DNA of 64,000 nucleotides from Streptomyces parvus. GTDB lineage: Bacteria; Actinomycetota; Actinomycetes; Streptomycetales; Streptomycetaceae. The translations under genes were made by a program, and so were the position numbers. Under the pieces are notes generated by a model, which was not told the origin of the DNA, did not search any database, and worked only from the letters and a program-made list of their open reading frames with translations. How positions within the stretch are numbered: position 1 is the stretch's first letter; each line of letters opens with the position of its first letter. Positions 34,315 through 42,046 of this stretch are shown here, one piece after another. The stretch is from NCBI RefSeq assembly GCF_014648875.1, contig NZ_BMRY01000011.1, positions 124,001 through 188,000 of the forward strand, written 5' to 3'.

Positions 34315-35571
34315 TCAGGCGCGTTGGAAGGCCAGTACGACGTTGTGGCCGCCGAAGCCGAAGGAGTGGCTGAGCGCCGTCTCGACCCGCCGGTGACGGG
34401 GCTCCTTCGTCACGCAGTCGAGGGGGAAGGCGTCGGGGAGCGCGTCCAGGTTGGCGATCGGCGGTAGGGTGGAACGTTCCAGCGTCAGGACGGTGGCCAC
34501 GGCCTCGATCGCGCCCGCCGCCGCCAGGGTGTGTCCGGTGACGCCCTTGGGCGCGGTGACCGGCGGCCGGTGCGGGAAGAGCCGGGAGATGAGGGTGGTC
34601 TCCATGGCGTCGTTGAGGGGGGTGGAGGTGCCGTGGGCGTTGATGTGGTCGACATCGCCCGGCGTCCAGCCCGCCTGGTCGAGCGCCGCCCGCACCGCAC
34701 GCTGGGCGCCGTGCCCGTCGGGGGCCGGGGCGGTGGGGTGGTGGGCGTCGGTGCTGGAGCCGGCCCCGGTGAGCAGGGCGCGCGTCCGGCCGCCCCGGGC
34801 CCGTACCCCTTCCTCCCGCTCCAGGACGAGCATGGCGGCGCCCTCGCCGATGACGAAGCCGTCCCGGTCGGCGGCGAACGGGCGGGAGGCGGCGGCCGGT
34901 TCGCCGGTGCGGGTGGACAGCGCGCCCATCCGGGCGAACGCGGTGACCACCAGCGGGGTCAGCACCGACTCCGCGCCGCCCGCGACCACCACGTCGCAGC
35001 TGCCGCCGAGCAGCAGATCGCGGGCGACGGCGACGGCCGTGGCCCCGGAGGCGCAGGCGGTGGCGGGGGCGAGGCTCGGGCCGCCCGCCTTCAGCGCGAT
35101 GGCGACCTCGCCCGCCGCCGCGTTGGGGATCATCATCGGCACGAGGAGCGGGGAGACCGCGTCGGGGCCCGAGGCCGCCAGCCTGGCCGCGTTGTCGACG
35201 AGTACGGAGACGCCGCCGACGCCCACGCCGAGCACCACGCCGACCCGGGCACCGTCCCACCGGGCGGGGTCGAGGCCGGCGTCGGCGACGGCCTGCCGGG
35301 CGGCCACGAGCGCCAGCTTCACGAACCGGGCCATCCGCCACACCGACCGGCCGCCCACCGCCGCGTCCAGGTCGATGCCGTCGACCGGACAGGCGAAGTC
35401 GACCGGCAGGCCCGCGAGTTCCTCGATCCGCCGGGCGGTGGACCGCCCGGAGCACAGCCCCTCCCAGAAGCTGTGCTCGTCCGCCCCTGCGGGTGTCACC
35501 AGGCCGATGCCCGTCACCGCCACGGCGGTGCCGGCTCGGGCCTCGGTGCCCTGATCAGCGGGGAGCGACAT
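34315..35571 (-). CDS. Beta-ketoacyl-ACP synthase (KAS II/FabF-like), KS2
   Basis: 418 aa. The active site is complete: Cys173 (ATACASG), His313 (NAHGTSTP) and His347 (GHTLAAAGAIEA), with GFGGHNV at the end. Two Cys-bearing KSs in one cluster is not the KS-alpha/chain-length-factor pair of aromatic PKSs, where one has lost Cys. The first 17 bp overlap the end of the KAS III gene. KS2 keeps the same PVDFACPVDGIDLDAAVGGRS block as KS1. Its role beside KS1 (different chain lengths or heterodimer) cannot be read from sequence. Confidence 0.92.
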   Translation of the reverse strand: MSLPADQGTEARAGTAVAVTGIGLVTPAGADEHSFWEGLCSGRSTARRIEELAGLPVDFACPVDGIDLDAAVGGRSVWRMARFVKLALVAARQAVADAGLDPARWDGARVGVVLGVGVGGVSVLVDNAARLAASGPDAVSPLLVPMMIPNAAAGEVAIALKAGGPSLAPATACASGATAVAVARDLLLGGSCDVVVAGGAESVLTPLVVTAFARMGALSTRTGEPAAASRPFAADRDGFVIGEGAAMLVLEREEGVRARGGRTRALLTGAGSSTDAHHPTAPAPDGHGAQRAVRAALDQAGWTPGDVDHINAHGTSTPLNDAMETTLISRLFPHRPPVTAPKGVTGHTLAAAGAIEAVATVLTLERSTLPPIANLDALPDAFPLDCVTKEPRHRRVETALSHSFGFGGHNVVLAFQRA

Positions 35572-36688
35572 GCTGTGTTCCTTCCATAGAGTCCATGCAC
35601 ATGGTCTGAGGGGTCCCGGGCCAGCGAAGTGCCGCCGAACCCCAGGTCAGTCCGCCCCCGAAGGCGGTGAGCAGCACCCGGTCTCCGGGGTGCAGAAGCC
35701 CGCCGTCCGCCGCGTCGGCCAGGGCCAGCGGGATGGAGGCGGCACCGGTGTTGCCGACCCGCTCCAGATGGGTCACGCAGCGCTGCGGCGCGATGCCGAC
35801 CCGCTCGGCGACGGCACGCAGGATCCGGGCGTTGGCCTGGTGCGGTACGAAGCGGTCGACCTCGGCCGGGTCCCAGCCGACCCGGTCCAGGAGCGTCCGA
35901 CAGGAGCCGGTCATCCGCTCCACGGCATGCTGGTAGACGGTGCCGCCCTGCATCCGGAAGTACCCGTCGCCCGGGCCGGCCGGCTTGCCGCTCGCCCGCG
36001 CGCGGGCCCCGCCGCCGGGGACGGTGATCAGGTCGTAGCCCGTACCGTCGCTGCCCAGGTCGAACGCGAGCAGCTCCCCCGGATCGCCGCGGCGCCCGGC
36101 CGCCACCAGGGCCGCGCCCGCCCCGTCTCCGAAGACGACGCCCGCCGAGCGGTCGGCCGGGTCGAGCCAGGTCGAGTAGACGTCGGCCCCGACGAGCAGA
36201 ATCCGCTCGTAGAGACCCGAGGTGACAAGACCGTGGCAGACGGCGAGTCCGTAGACGAAGCCGCTGCACACGGCGGCGATGTCCAGCGCCGGTACGGTGC
36301 CGAGCCCCAGCCGGGCCACGAGCGCGGGGGCGGTGCCGGGGCAGAGGTGGTCGGGGGTGGCAGTGGCCAGGACCACCGCGTCCACCCGGCCCGCCACCGG
36401 GGCGCGGGCCAGCAGCCGGGAGGCCGCCTCGAACGCGAGGTCGCCGGTGGCGACGCCCTCTCCGGCACGGTGGCGGCTGCCGATGCCGGTGCGCCGTCGG
36501 ACCCAGGCGTCGTCCACGGCCCAGTCGGCGGGGAGCCGTTCGTTGCCGACCGGCTCCCCCGGCACCCAGCCCGCCACGCCCTGGAGCACCGCCGTGCGCT
36601 CCCCGGCCGCTAAGACGCCCGCCCGCGTCCCCGGCTCCGTCCCGCTGTCGGCCGTCCGTCTCCTCGCCACCCGTCGCCCCGTTGCCAC
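35555..36688 (-). CDS. Beta-ketoacyl-ACP synthase III (FabH-like) with TTA codon
   Basis: 377 aa KAS III: Cys141 (AAVCSGFVYGL), His283 (PHQANARIL) and Asn313 (GNTGAAS) form the catalytic triad, and RRRTGIGSRH and GDGAGAALVA are family blocks. It should start chains by condensing an acyl-CoA with malonyl-ACP. The N-terminal 35 residues are extra and Arg-rich. Codon 26 is TTA (36613-36611), the only TTA I found in a gene here, which puts expression under the bldA leucyl-tRNA. Both candidate starts (GTG 36688 and 36670) include it. It overlaps KS2 by 17 bp. Confidence 0.92.
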   Translation of the reverse strand: MATGRRVARRRTADSGTEPGTRAGVLAAGERTAVLQGVAGWVPGEPVGNERLPADWAVDDAWVRRRTGIGSRHRAGEGVATGDLAFEAASRLLARAPVAGRVDAVVLATATPDHLCPGTAPALVARLGLGTVPALDIAAVCSGFVYGLAVCHGLVTSGLYERILLVGADVYSTWLDPADRSAGVVFGDGAGAALVAAGRRGDPGELLAFDLGSDGTGYDLITVPGGGARARASGKPAGPGDGYFRMQGGTVYQHAVERMTGSCRTLLDRVGWDPAEVDRFVPHQANARILRAVAERVGIAPQRCVTHLERVGNTGAASIPLALADAADGGLLHPGDRVLLTAFGGGLTWGSAALRWPGTPQTMCMDSMEGTQHVAPR

Positions 36689-36788
36689 CCGTCGCCCCGA
36701 TCCCGTTGTCGTACTGCATCGGGTTGACGAACGGCGGAACGTCTCACGAGGGTGCGTTCGACTGCGCCGAACGGGTCATGACGTGGCG

Positions 36789-37721
36789 TCAGTTGACGCC
36801 GAGCGCCTCGCGGAGCTCGTCGGGGCCCGGCGGATTGGCCCCGGCCCGGGAGACGGTCACGGCGGCGGAGGCGACCGCGTGGCGCAGGACGTCGGCCACG
36901 GTGTCCCGGTCCACGGCGCGCAGCCGGGCCCGGCCGTCCGGGCCGAGGAGCCCGTGCGCGGCGAGAGCGTGGAGCGTCCCGGACATGAAGGCGTCGCCGG
37001 CGCCGACGGTGTCGGCGACCTCGACCGCCGGGGCGTCGGTGCTGATCCGGCCGCCGGGGAACAGGGCGAACGCGCCCGCCTCGCCCCGGGTGACGAGGAC
37101 GAGGGCGGGGCCGGCGGCGAGCCACCGCTCGGCGACCCGCTCCGGCTCCTGTTCCGGGTGCAGCCACCGCAGGTCCTCGTCGCTGGCCTTGACCACGTCG
37201 CTCAGCGCGACGCAGCGCTCGACGCGGGCCACGGCCCGGTCTCGCTCGCCCATCAACTCGGTCCGCACGTTGGGGTCGTAGCTGACGGTGGCCCCGGCCG
37301 GCAGCGACTCCAGGGCGGCCAGGACTGTTGCCGCCCCGGGTTCGACGACGGCCGCGATGGAGCCGGCGTGCACATGCCCCGGCGCCCGGTCGAGCGGGAC
37401 CGCGCTGAGGGTCCAGCCGACATCGAAGGCGTACGTGGCGTGCCCCTGGTCGTCCAGGGTGACCACGGCCGAGGGGGTCGGCCCGGTGGCCTCGCCGGTG
37501 CGGACCTCGACCCCGGCGGCGGTCAGATGGTCCCGGATGAGCCGCCCGTGGTCGTCGGCGCCCAACTGGGTGAGCAGGGTGGGGTGATGGCCGAGCCGGG
37601 CCAGCCCGTACGCGACGTTCGCGGGGCTGCCGCCGGGGTGGACCCGGTCGGCCCGGTCCGGCTGCCGGACGATGTCGGCGACGCATTCGCCGATGACCAG
37701 CGGCTCAAGTCGGTCGAGCAT
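36789..37721 (-). CDS. PfkB family sugar kinase (fructokinase-like)
   Basis: 310 aa ribokinase fold. The first signature PGGSPANVAYGLARLG (near 29) and the second, DTVGAGDAFMSG (near 243), with catalytic Asp in GAGD, are complete. ASDEDLRWLHP and VTRGEAGAF match fructokinases. Substrate not certain. It overlaps the upstream MFS gene by 17 bp, so they are co-transcribed. Linkage to the KS locus is by position only: 100 bp separate it from the KAS III gene, same strand. Confidence 0.9.
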   Translation of the reverse strand: MLDRLEPLVIGECVADIVRQPDRADRVHPGGSPANVAYGLARLGHHPTLLTQLGADDHGRLIRDHLTAAGVEVRTGEATGPTPSAVVTLDDQGHATYAFDVGWTLSAVPLDRAPGHVHAGSIAAVVEPGAATVLAALESLPAGATVSYDPNVRTELMGERDRAVARVERCVALSDVVKASDEDLRWLHPEQEPERVAERWLAAGPALVLVTRGEAGAFALFPGGRISTDAPAVEVADTVGAGDAFMSGTLHALAAHGLLGPDGRARLRAVDRDTVADVLRHAVASAAVTVSRAGANPPGPDELREALGVN

Positions 37722-39135
37722 GGGGGTGGATCTCCTCGGGTGCGGTGTCGTGGAGCGGTCCGGCGGGAACGGGGGCGGCGACCGGGCCCCCGGCCACGGT
37801 GTCGGGGCGGGCCGGTGTCTTCGCCGGGGCGGCCCTGCGGACCCAGAGCAGCGCGCCGGCCAGCACGGCCGTGGCGGCCAGCAGCCAGGGCAGCGGCCCC
37901 GGCGGCAGGGCGCCCGCGCCGAGGCCGGCGCCGGCGGCGACCAGTTGCAGGGAGAGCGACTGGACGGAGAGGGCGGTGGCGCGGCCGGAGGCGTCGACCC
38001 GGCGGTGCAGCAGATCGTTCTCGTTGGGGCCCGCGGCTCCCAGGCCCAGGTAGACGAGGCCGTAGCCGGTGACGGCGACCGTCGTGGCGAGAGGGCTCAT
38101 CGAGTGCGTGGTGAGGCCGAGCAGGGTCAGCCCCAACGTCACCAGGCCGAGGCTCGCGAGCACCGCGCGCTCACTGCTGCCGGTGAACCGGGCGACGAGC
38201 GGGGCGAGTTGACTGCCGAGGGCTGAGCACAGGAACCCGGCGCAGGCGAGCCCGGCGAAGACCAGGGCCCCGGATTCGGCGGCGCCCATGAAGGCGGCGG
38301 CCCGGCCGGGGGTGAGGAGTTCGACGGCGGCGAGGGCGGCCCCGGCGGCGCTCGCGGTGAACAGGATGCGCCGGATCAGGGCGTCCCGGGCGCCGAGCCG
38401 CAGCCCGGCGGCGATGGCCGCGGGCACACCGCCCACGACCCGGTGCAGGGTGGTACGGGGCCGGGGCGGTTCAGGCAGGGCGCTCAGCACGTACAGCACG
38501 AAGACGCCTTCGACCAGGGCGCCCAGCAGCGCGGGCACGGAGAGCAGGATGACCAGTCCGCCGGTCGTGTCGGCCAGCCACTCCCCCGCTCCGGGGGCGA
38601 GGCCGAGCAGCCAGGGCAGCCCGCCGCCGAGTACGGTGCCGAGCGCGAGGGCGGCCGAGGTGGCGGAGCTGCCGCGCGCCAGGCCCGTACGCAGATCGGC
38701 GTCGGGGCCCTCGTGGGCGTGGACGGTGTCGACGTACCAGGCCTCGGCGGGCCCGCTGGACAGAGCGCGGGCGAAGCCCATCAGGCCCATGCCGAGCGCG
38801 ATGGCCCAGCCCGCCGCGCCGAGTCCGATGAGGGTGAAGGCGGCGAGGTTGAGCAGCCCGGCGACGGCCAGGACGGGGCGCCGCCCGATGACGTCGGAGA
38901 GGCCGCCGGTGGGCAGCTCCATCGCGGCGGCCGTGAGGGAGTGCACGGCGTAGAAGCCTGCGATGGCGGCGAGACCCATGCCGCGTTCGGTGAAGAGGAG
39001 CACGCCCGTCGCGATGGACATGCCGATGGGGAGCCAGAAGAGGAAGGAGACCGTGACGTAACGGCGGCGCGCGGTCGCGCCGTCCAGGCCGCCATGGCCC
39101 GGGGAGACGGCGGCGGGGACCGGACGGCCGGTCAT
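37705..39135 (-). CDS. MFS transporter
   Basis: 476 aa with about 12 membrane segments. The MFS signature between helices 2 and 3 appears as GGLSDVIGRRPVL near residue 78. The body is Ala/Gly/Leu-rich, with a second-half repeat near GSQLAPLVARFTGSSERAV. The N-terminal 25 residues and C-terminal 45 are hydrophilic. Substrate unknown: it could export the product of the KS locus or move a sugar for the adjacent PfkB kinase. It overlaps the ArsR-type gene by 4 bp upstream and pfkB by 17 bp downstream. Confidence 0.87.
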   Translation of the reverse strand: MTGRPVPAAVSPGHGGLDGATARRRYVTVSFLFWLPIGMSIATGVLLFTERGMGLAAIAGFYAVHSLTAAAMELPTGGLSDVIGRRPVLAVAGLLNLAAFTLIGLGAAGWAIALGMGLMGFARALSSGPAEAWYVDTVHAHEGPDADLRTGLARGSSATSAALALGTVLGGGLPWLLGLAPGAGEWLADTTGGLVILLSVPALLGALVEGVFVLYVLSALPEPPRPRTTLHRVVGGVPAAIAAGLRLGARDALIRRILFTASAAGAALAAVELLTPGRAAAFMGAAESGALVFAGLACAGFLCSALGSQLAPLVARFTGSSERAVLASLGLVTLGLTLLGLTTHSMSPLATTVAVTGYGLVYLGLGAAGPNENDLLHRRVDASGRATALSVQSLSLQLVAAGAGLGAGALPPGPLPWLLAATAVLAGALLWVRRAAPAKTPARPDTVAGGPVAAPVPAGPLHDTAPEEIHPHARPT

Positions 39136-39740
39136 GCGTCTTCTCCGGCGTCCGTGGCCTCCGGGGCCAGCGGGAGTCCTGCCGTGAACAGCACGACCTG
39201 TTCGGCGCGGGGGTCCTCGGCGTCACGGGCGGTCAGCTCGGCCGTCTTCGCGCGGAACACCTCCCACAGCTCGGCGAGGGACTCCGGGGTCAGCCGGGGC
39301 ATCAGGTCGCTGAGCCCCGAAGGCTCATGCCACTCCTCACCCAGCCGGCCGCTGTCCAGGTCCGCCTCGTGCCGGTCCAGGGACTGCTGGAGGTGCTCGA
39401 TCTGACGGCGGTGCAGGACACTGAGGATCACGCTGCCGCCGGGGCTGGCGTGCATCGCCTCGTTGCTCCACGAGGTGACGTCGTGCACGGACTTCCAGCG
39501 GCGTTCCCGGCTGTCGCGGTGGTCGGCCTCGGCGACGAACGCGTACTTGGCGAGCACCCGCAGGTGGTAGCTGGTGGACGCCGAGGACTCCCCCGTCCTG
39601 ACCGCGAGCTCGCTGGCGGTGGCGGGGCCGTGCTGGCGCAGCAGTCCGAGCAGGGTGAGGCGCAGGGGGTGGGTGAGGGCCTTGAGGGCGGCCCCGTCCT
39701 GAGCGGGATCGAGTACGCGACCGCTGTCTTCGCTGTCCAT
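39132..39740 (-). CDS. ArsR-type winged-helix regulator
   Basis: 202 aa. HTH: LTHPLRLTLLGLLRQHGPATASELAVRTGESSASTSYHLRVLAKYAFV, then a helical C-terminus. No metal-binding CxC. ATG 39740 is preceded by TACGCT (6 nt upstream) and TTGGTA 17 bp further, a plausible leaderless promoter. It is first in the ArsR-MFS-PfkB operon, with 4-bp overlap to the MFS gene, so it probably represses the pump. An imperfect inverted repeat (39767-39804) upstream could be its operator. Confidence 0.87.
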   Translation of the reverse strand: MDSEDSGRVLDPAQDGAALKALTHPLRLTLLGLLRQHGPATASELAVRTGESSASTSYHLRVLAKYAFVAEADHRDSRERRWKSVHDVTSWSNEAMHASPGGSVILSVLHRRQIEHLQQSLDRHEADLDSGRLGEEWHEPSGLSDLMPRLTPESLAELWEVFRAKTAELTARDAEDPRAEQVVLFTAGLPLAPEATDAGEDA

Positions 39741-39766
39741 GGCAGCAGCGTAGGCAGACGGAAGCA

Positions 39767-39804
39767 CTTTACCAAAGAGTTTTTGCAGAATATTTTTGGG
39801 AAAG
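39767..39804. promoter_or_regulatory. AT-rich inverted repeat before the ArsR-MFS operon
   Basis: CTTTACCAAA (39767-39776) and TTTGGGAAAG (39795-39804) pair at 9 of 10 positions around an 18-bp AT-rich spacer. The left arm covers the presumed -35 of the ArsR gene. Most AT-rich spot in this part of the window. Candidate operator. Confidence 0.45.
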
Positions 39805-39819
39805 TTGGGGAGTCGGCCG

Positions 39820-40389
39820 TCAGACCTCTCCTCCAGCCGTTTGCCGGGCTCGCAGCACCTCCATCACATCCCGGCACCAGTCGCGGTTGGCGCGTTCGAA
39901 GTCCCGCCCGCGGCGGCAGGTGAGATACGGGCCGACGCGCGCCCCGCGGAGCAGGAACTCCGCCTCGTCCAGGTCGCCGCGCATCCTGAGCAACTGCTCC
40001 TCGAACAGCGCGGCCTTGGCCTCGGCGAACGCGTACCGCTCGGTGAGGCGCCCGATCAGCACGCCGGTGTCGAGATGGTCGGCCGCCTGGACCTGGACCA
40101 GCAGGTCCTCCCGGAGGAACGCGGGCTTGGCGGCGGTGGACGCGAAGCCCTCCAGCTCGGCCAGCCCCTCGCCGGTGACGCGGAACAGCCGCTTGTTGGG
40201 ACGCCCCTCCTGGACGACCTCCCGCCCGGCGACCATGCCCTCCTTCTCGAGCTTCGCCAGCTCCGCGTAGACCTGCTGCGGCAGGGCGTGCCAGAAGTTC
40301 GCGACACCCGCCGCGAACGCCTTCGTCACCTGGTAGCCGCTCAGCTCCTCGTCGAGCAGCGCCGCCAGCACCGCATGGCGCAACGCCAT
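39820..40389 (-). CDS. PadR family regulator
   Basis: 189 aa. PadR winged helix at the N-terminus: LRHAVLAALLDEELSGYQVTKAFAAGVANFWHALPQQVYAELAKLEKEGMVAGREV, then a long helical C-terminal (Vir_act_alpha) domain (DHLDTGVLIGRLTERYAFAEAKAALFEEQLL). PadR proteins sense phenolics or drugs. ATG 40389 has AGGAGG 8 nt upstream; the longer in-frame GTG start at 40467 would run into the operator. Divergent from a SnoaL-like gene across a symmetrical operator, so it probably controls both. Confidence 0.92.
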   Translation of the reverse strand: MALRHAVLAALLDEELSGYQVTKAFAAGVANFWHALPQQVYAELAKLEKEGMVAGREVVQEGRPNKRLFRVTGEGLAELEGFASTAAKPAFLREDLLVQVQAADHLDTGVLIGRLTERYAFAEAKAALFEEQLLRMRGDLDEAEFLLRGARVGPYLTCRRGRDFERANRDWCRDVMEVLRARQTAGGEV

Positions 40390-40459
40390 CGGACCGCCTC
40401 CTCTCAGCCGGGCCGAGGCGGATCCCCGTCCACCCCTGTCCGGCACACCGACCCTCATG

Positions 40460-40495
40460 ATAGTCATGAAACTGACTAGTCACTTTCTTGACTAT
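40460..40495. promoter_or_regulatory. Fully symmetrical PadR operator
   Basis: ATAGTCA (40460-40466), N6, TGACTAGTCA (40473-40482), N6, TGACTAT (40489-40495). The outer arms are exact inverted copies, the centre is itself a palindrome, and both spacers are six bases. This gives four TGACTA-type half-sites, enough for two dimers. It lies between padR and the SnoaL-like gene, 11 bp before the latter's ATG. Confidence 0.75.
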
Positions 40496-40506
40496 GAGGA
40501 GGGCAC

Positions 40507-40932
40507 ATGACCACCGCAGTGGACCGCTTCCGCGCCGCCGTCGACAACCGCGACCTCGGCGCCCTGGACGATCTGTTCACCGAGGACATCCGGCTCTACA
40601 GCCCGGTGAAGTTCACGCCGTTCGAGGGCCGGCCGGCGGTCCTGGGCCTCTTCGGCGTCCTGCTGCGCACCTTCGAGGACTTCCGGTACGTCGGTGAGTT
40701 CGCAGGCGCCTCACAGACGAGCGCCGACGGGACCGAGGCCCCGTCGGCGGTCCTGCTCTTCCGGGCGACAGTCGGCGGCAAGGAGATCCACGGCATCGAC
40801 CTGGTGCACCTGGACGAGGACGGACGCATCAAGGAGTTCACCGTGATGGTCCGTCCGGCCTCCGCCGTCCAGGCGCTGGGCGAGGCGGTGCTCGCCGGAC
40901 TGGTCGCCGACGGCCTCGCCCCCGCCCCGTAG
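40507..40932 (+). CDS. SnoaL/NTF2-like domain protein
   Basis: 141 aa. Cone-shaped NTF2-like fold: VDRFRAAVDNRDLGALDDLFTEDIRLYSPVKF, EGRPAVLGLFGVLL, FEDFRYVGEF, VLLFRATVGGKEIHGIDLVHLDEDGRIKEFTVMVRP. The family includes polyketide cyclases, ketosteroid isomerases and small binding proteins. No substrate can be assigned. GGAGGG is 4 nt before the ATG. The divergent PadR regulator suggests induction by an aromatic or drug-like compound. Confidence 0.82.
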   Translation: MTTAVDRFRAAVDNRDLGALDDLFTEDIRLYSPVKFTPFEGRPAVLGLFGVLLRTFEDFRYVGEFAGASQTSADGTEAPSAVLLFRATVGGKEIHGIDLVHLDEDGRIKEFTVMVRPASAVQALGEAVLAGLVADGLAPAP

Positions 40933-40962
40933 AACCCGGGAGCGCCCCGCGGAACCCGGGGC

Positions 40963-41832
40963 TCAGCTCGCCCGCGCCGCCTCCAGGGCGTCCGCGACCA
41001 GGCCCAGGAATCGGGCGTGGTCGCGGGGGCCGTAGAGGGGCTCGGGGTTCCACGGGACGACGGGCGTCGGCGTGCCCTCACTCCCCCGCAGCTCCTCCAG
41101 GGGCGCGGCGTGGGCGCGGATGTCGGTCAGGATCACCTCGGGGCGCAGCGCGAAGGTGTCGGCGCGGTCGAGGGTCGACCAGTTGGCCCCCGGGCCTTCG
41201 GCGGGCTCCACGAGACGGACGCCCAGTTCGGTGAGGACGCGCAGCTCGGGCCACATCCTGGGGCGGGCGACATGGGCCTGGTCCGGGCCGGCCGGGGAGA
41301 GGGCGAGCACCCGGGGCGCGTCGGCGGAGGTGGCGACGACGGCGCGCAGCCGCTCCCGGGCGGCGTCTAGGTCCTGGTCCGCGTCCGGCCGCCCGGTGGC
41401 GCCGAGCGAGCGGGCGAGTTCGGCGAACCGGTCGCCGATCTCGCCGAACGTACGGGCCTGGCTGACGTCGAGGACGACCACCGGGACCCGCTCCTCCAGG
41501 GGCTTGGCCGTCTCGGGAGCCAGCCCGTAGACATGACCGCCGCCGTAGCTGACGGCCACCACGAGGTCCGGATCGGCGCTCAGCAGCCGCTCGACGCCCA
41601 GGGCGCCTCCCGCGCCCAGGTACTCGACGTCGGCGAGCGGCAGGGTCCCGGTCTTCGCCGTGTCGGCGTCGGGTCCGTCGTGGTCGGAGCCGAAGATCCC
41701 CACCGGCCGGATTCCGAGGTCCCACAGGGTCGCACCGGCCTGGACGTAGGCCAGCACCCGGCCGGGCGGCCGGGGCGCCGTCGACTGCTGACCCCGGTCG
41801 TCGGAGAACCGCCATTCGCTCTGTTCCGTCAC
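40963..41832 (-). CDS. Siderophore-type periplasmic-binding fold protein lacking a signal peptide
   Basis: 289 aa. The fold is that of FecB/FhuD-type binding proteins: PGRVLAYVQAGATLWDLGIRPVGIFGS, LLSADPDLVVAVSYGG, VPVVVLDVSQARTFGEIGDRFAELARSLGA, LRPEVILTDIRAH. It starts directly with TEQSEWRFSDDRGQQ: no hydrophobic leader and no lipobox, so it should stay in the cytoplasm. GTG 41832 has GAGGGG about 10 nt upstream. Extending to in-frame upstream starts adds a hydrophilic, Arg-rich stretch, not a signal. No permease or ATPase gene adjoins it. Confidence 0.78.
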   Translation of the reverse strand: MTEQSEWRFSDDRGQQSTAPRPPGRVLAYVQAGATLWDLGIRPVGIFGSDHDGPDADTAKTGTLPLADVEYLGAGGALGVERLLSADPDLVVAVSYGGGHVYGLAPETAKPLEERVPVVVLDVSQARTFGEIGDRFAELARSLGATGRPDADQDLDAARERLRAVVATSADAPRVLALSPAGPDQAHVARPRMWPELRVLTELGVRLVEPAEGPGANWSTLDRADTFALRPEVILTDIRAHAAPLEELRGSEGTPTPVVPWNPEPLYGPRDHARFLGLVADALEAARAS

Positions 41833-41881
41833 GTCACACACGCCCCTCTGCCGCCGACTGCCGTTCCATTCGTGCGAGTTC

Positions 41882-41893
41882 GTACACGTGTAC
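41882..41893. promoter_or_regulatory. 12-bp perfect palindrome in a divergent promoter region
   Basis: GTACACGTGTAC lies between the binding-protein gene (start 41832) and the divergent metalloprotease gene (start 42047). The distance, about 50 bp from the first start, would suit an operator. No regulator is linked to it. Confidence 0.3.
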
Positions 41894-42046
41894 CTGCCCA
41901 CCTCCTCACCGCCACACCCCTCTGACCGGCGAGTAGACGGCCCGTCGGCGGTTTCGGGCACAACAGGCGCACAACGTCACGGAGTGTTAAAAGTAAGTCA
42001 CTTTCAGCTATTGGGCGGCGCCCCTTCCGGACGGAGTCGACTCACC

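Noticed and set aside
34315..35571. KS2 as a chain-length factor
   Set aside because: It keeps the active-site Cys and both His residues, so it is a catalytic ketosynthase.
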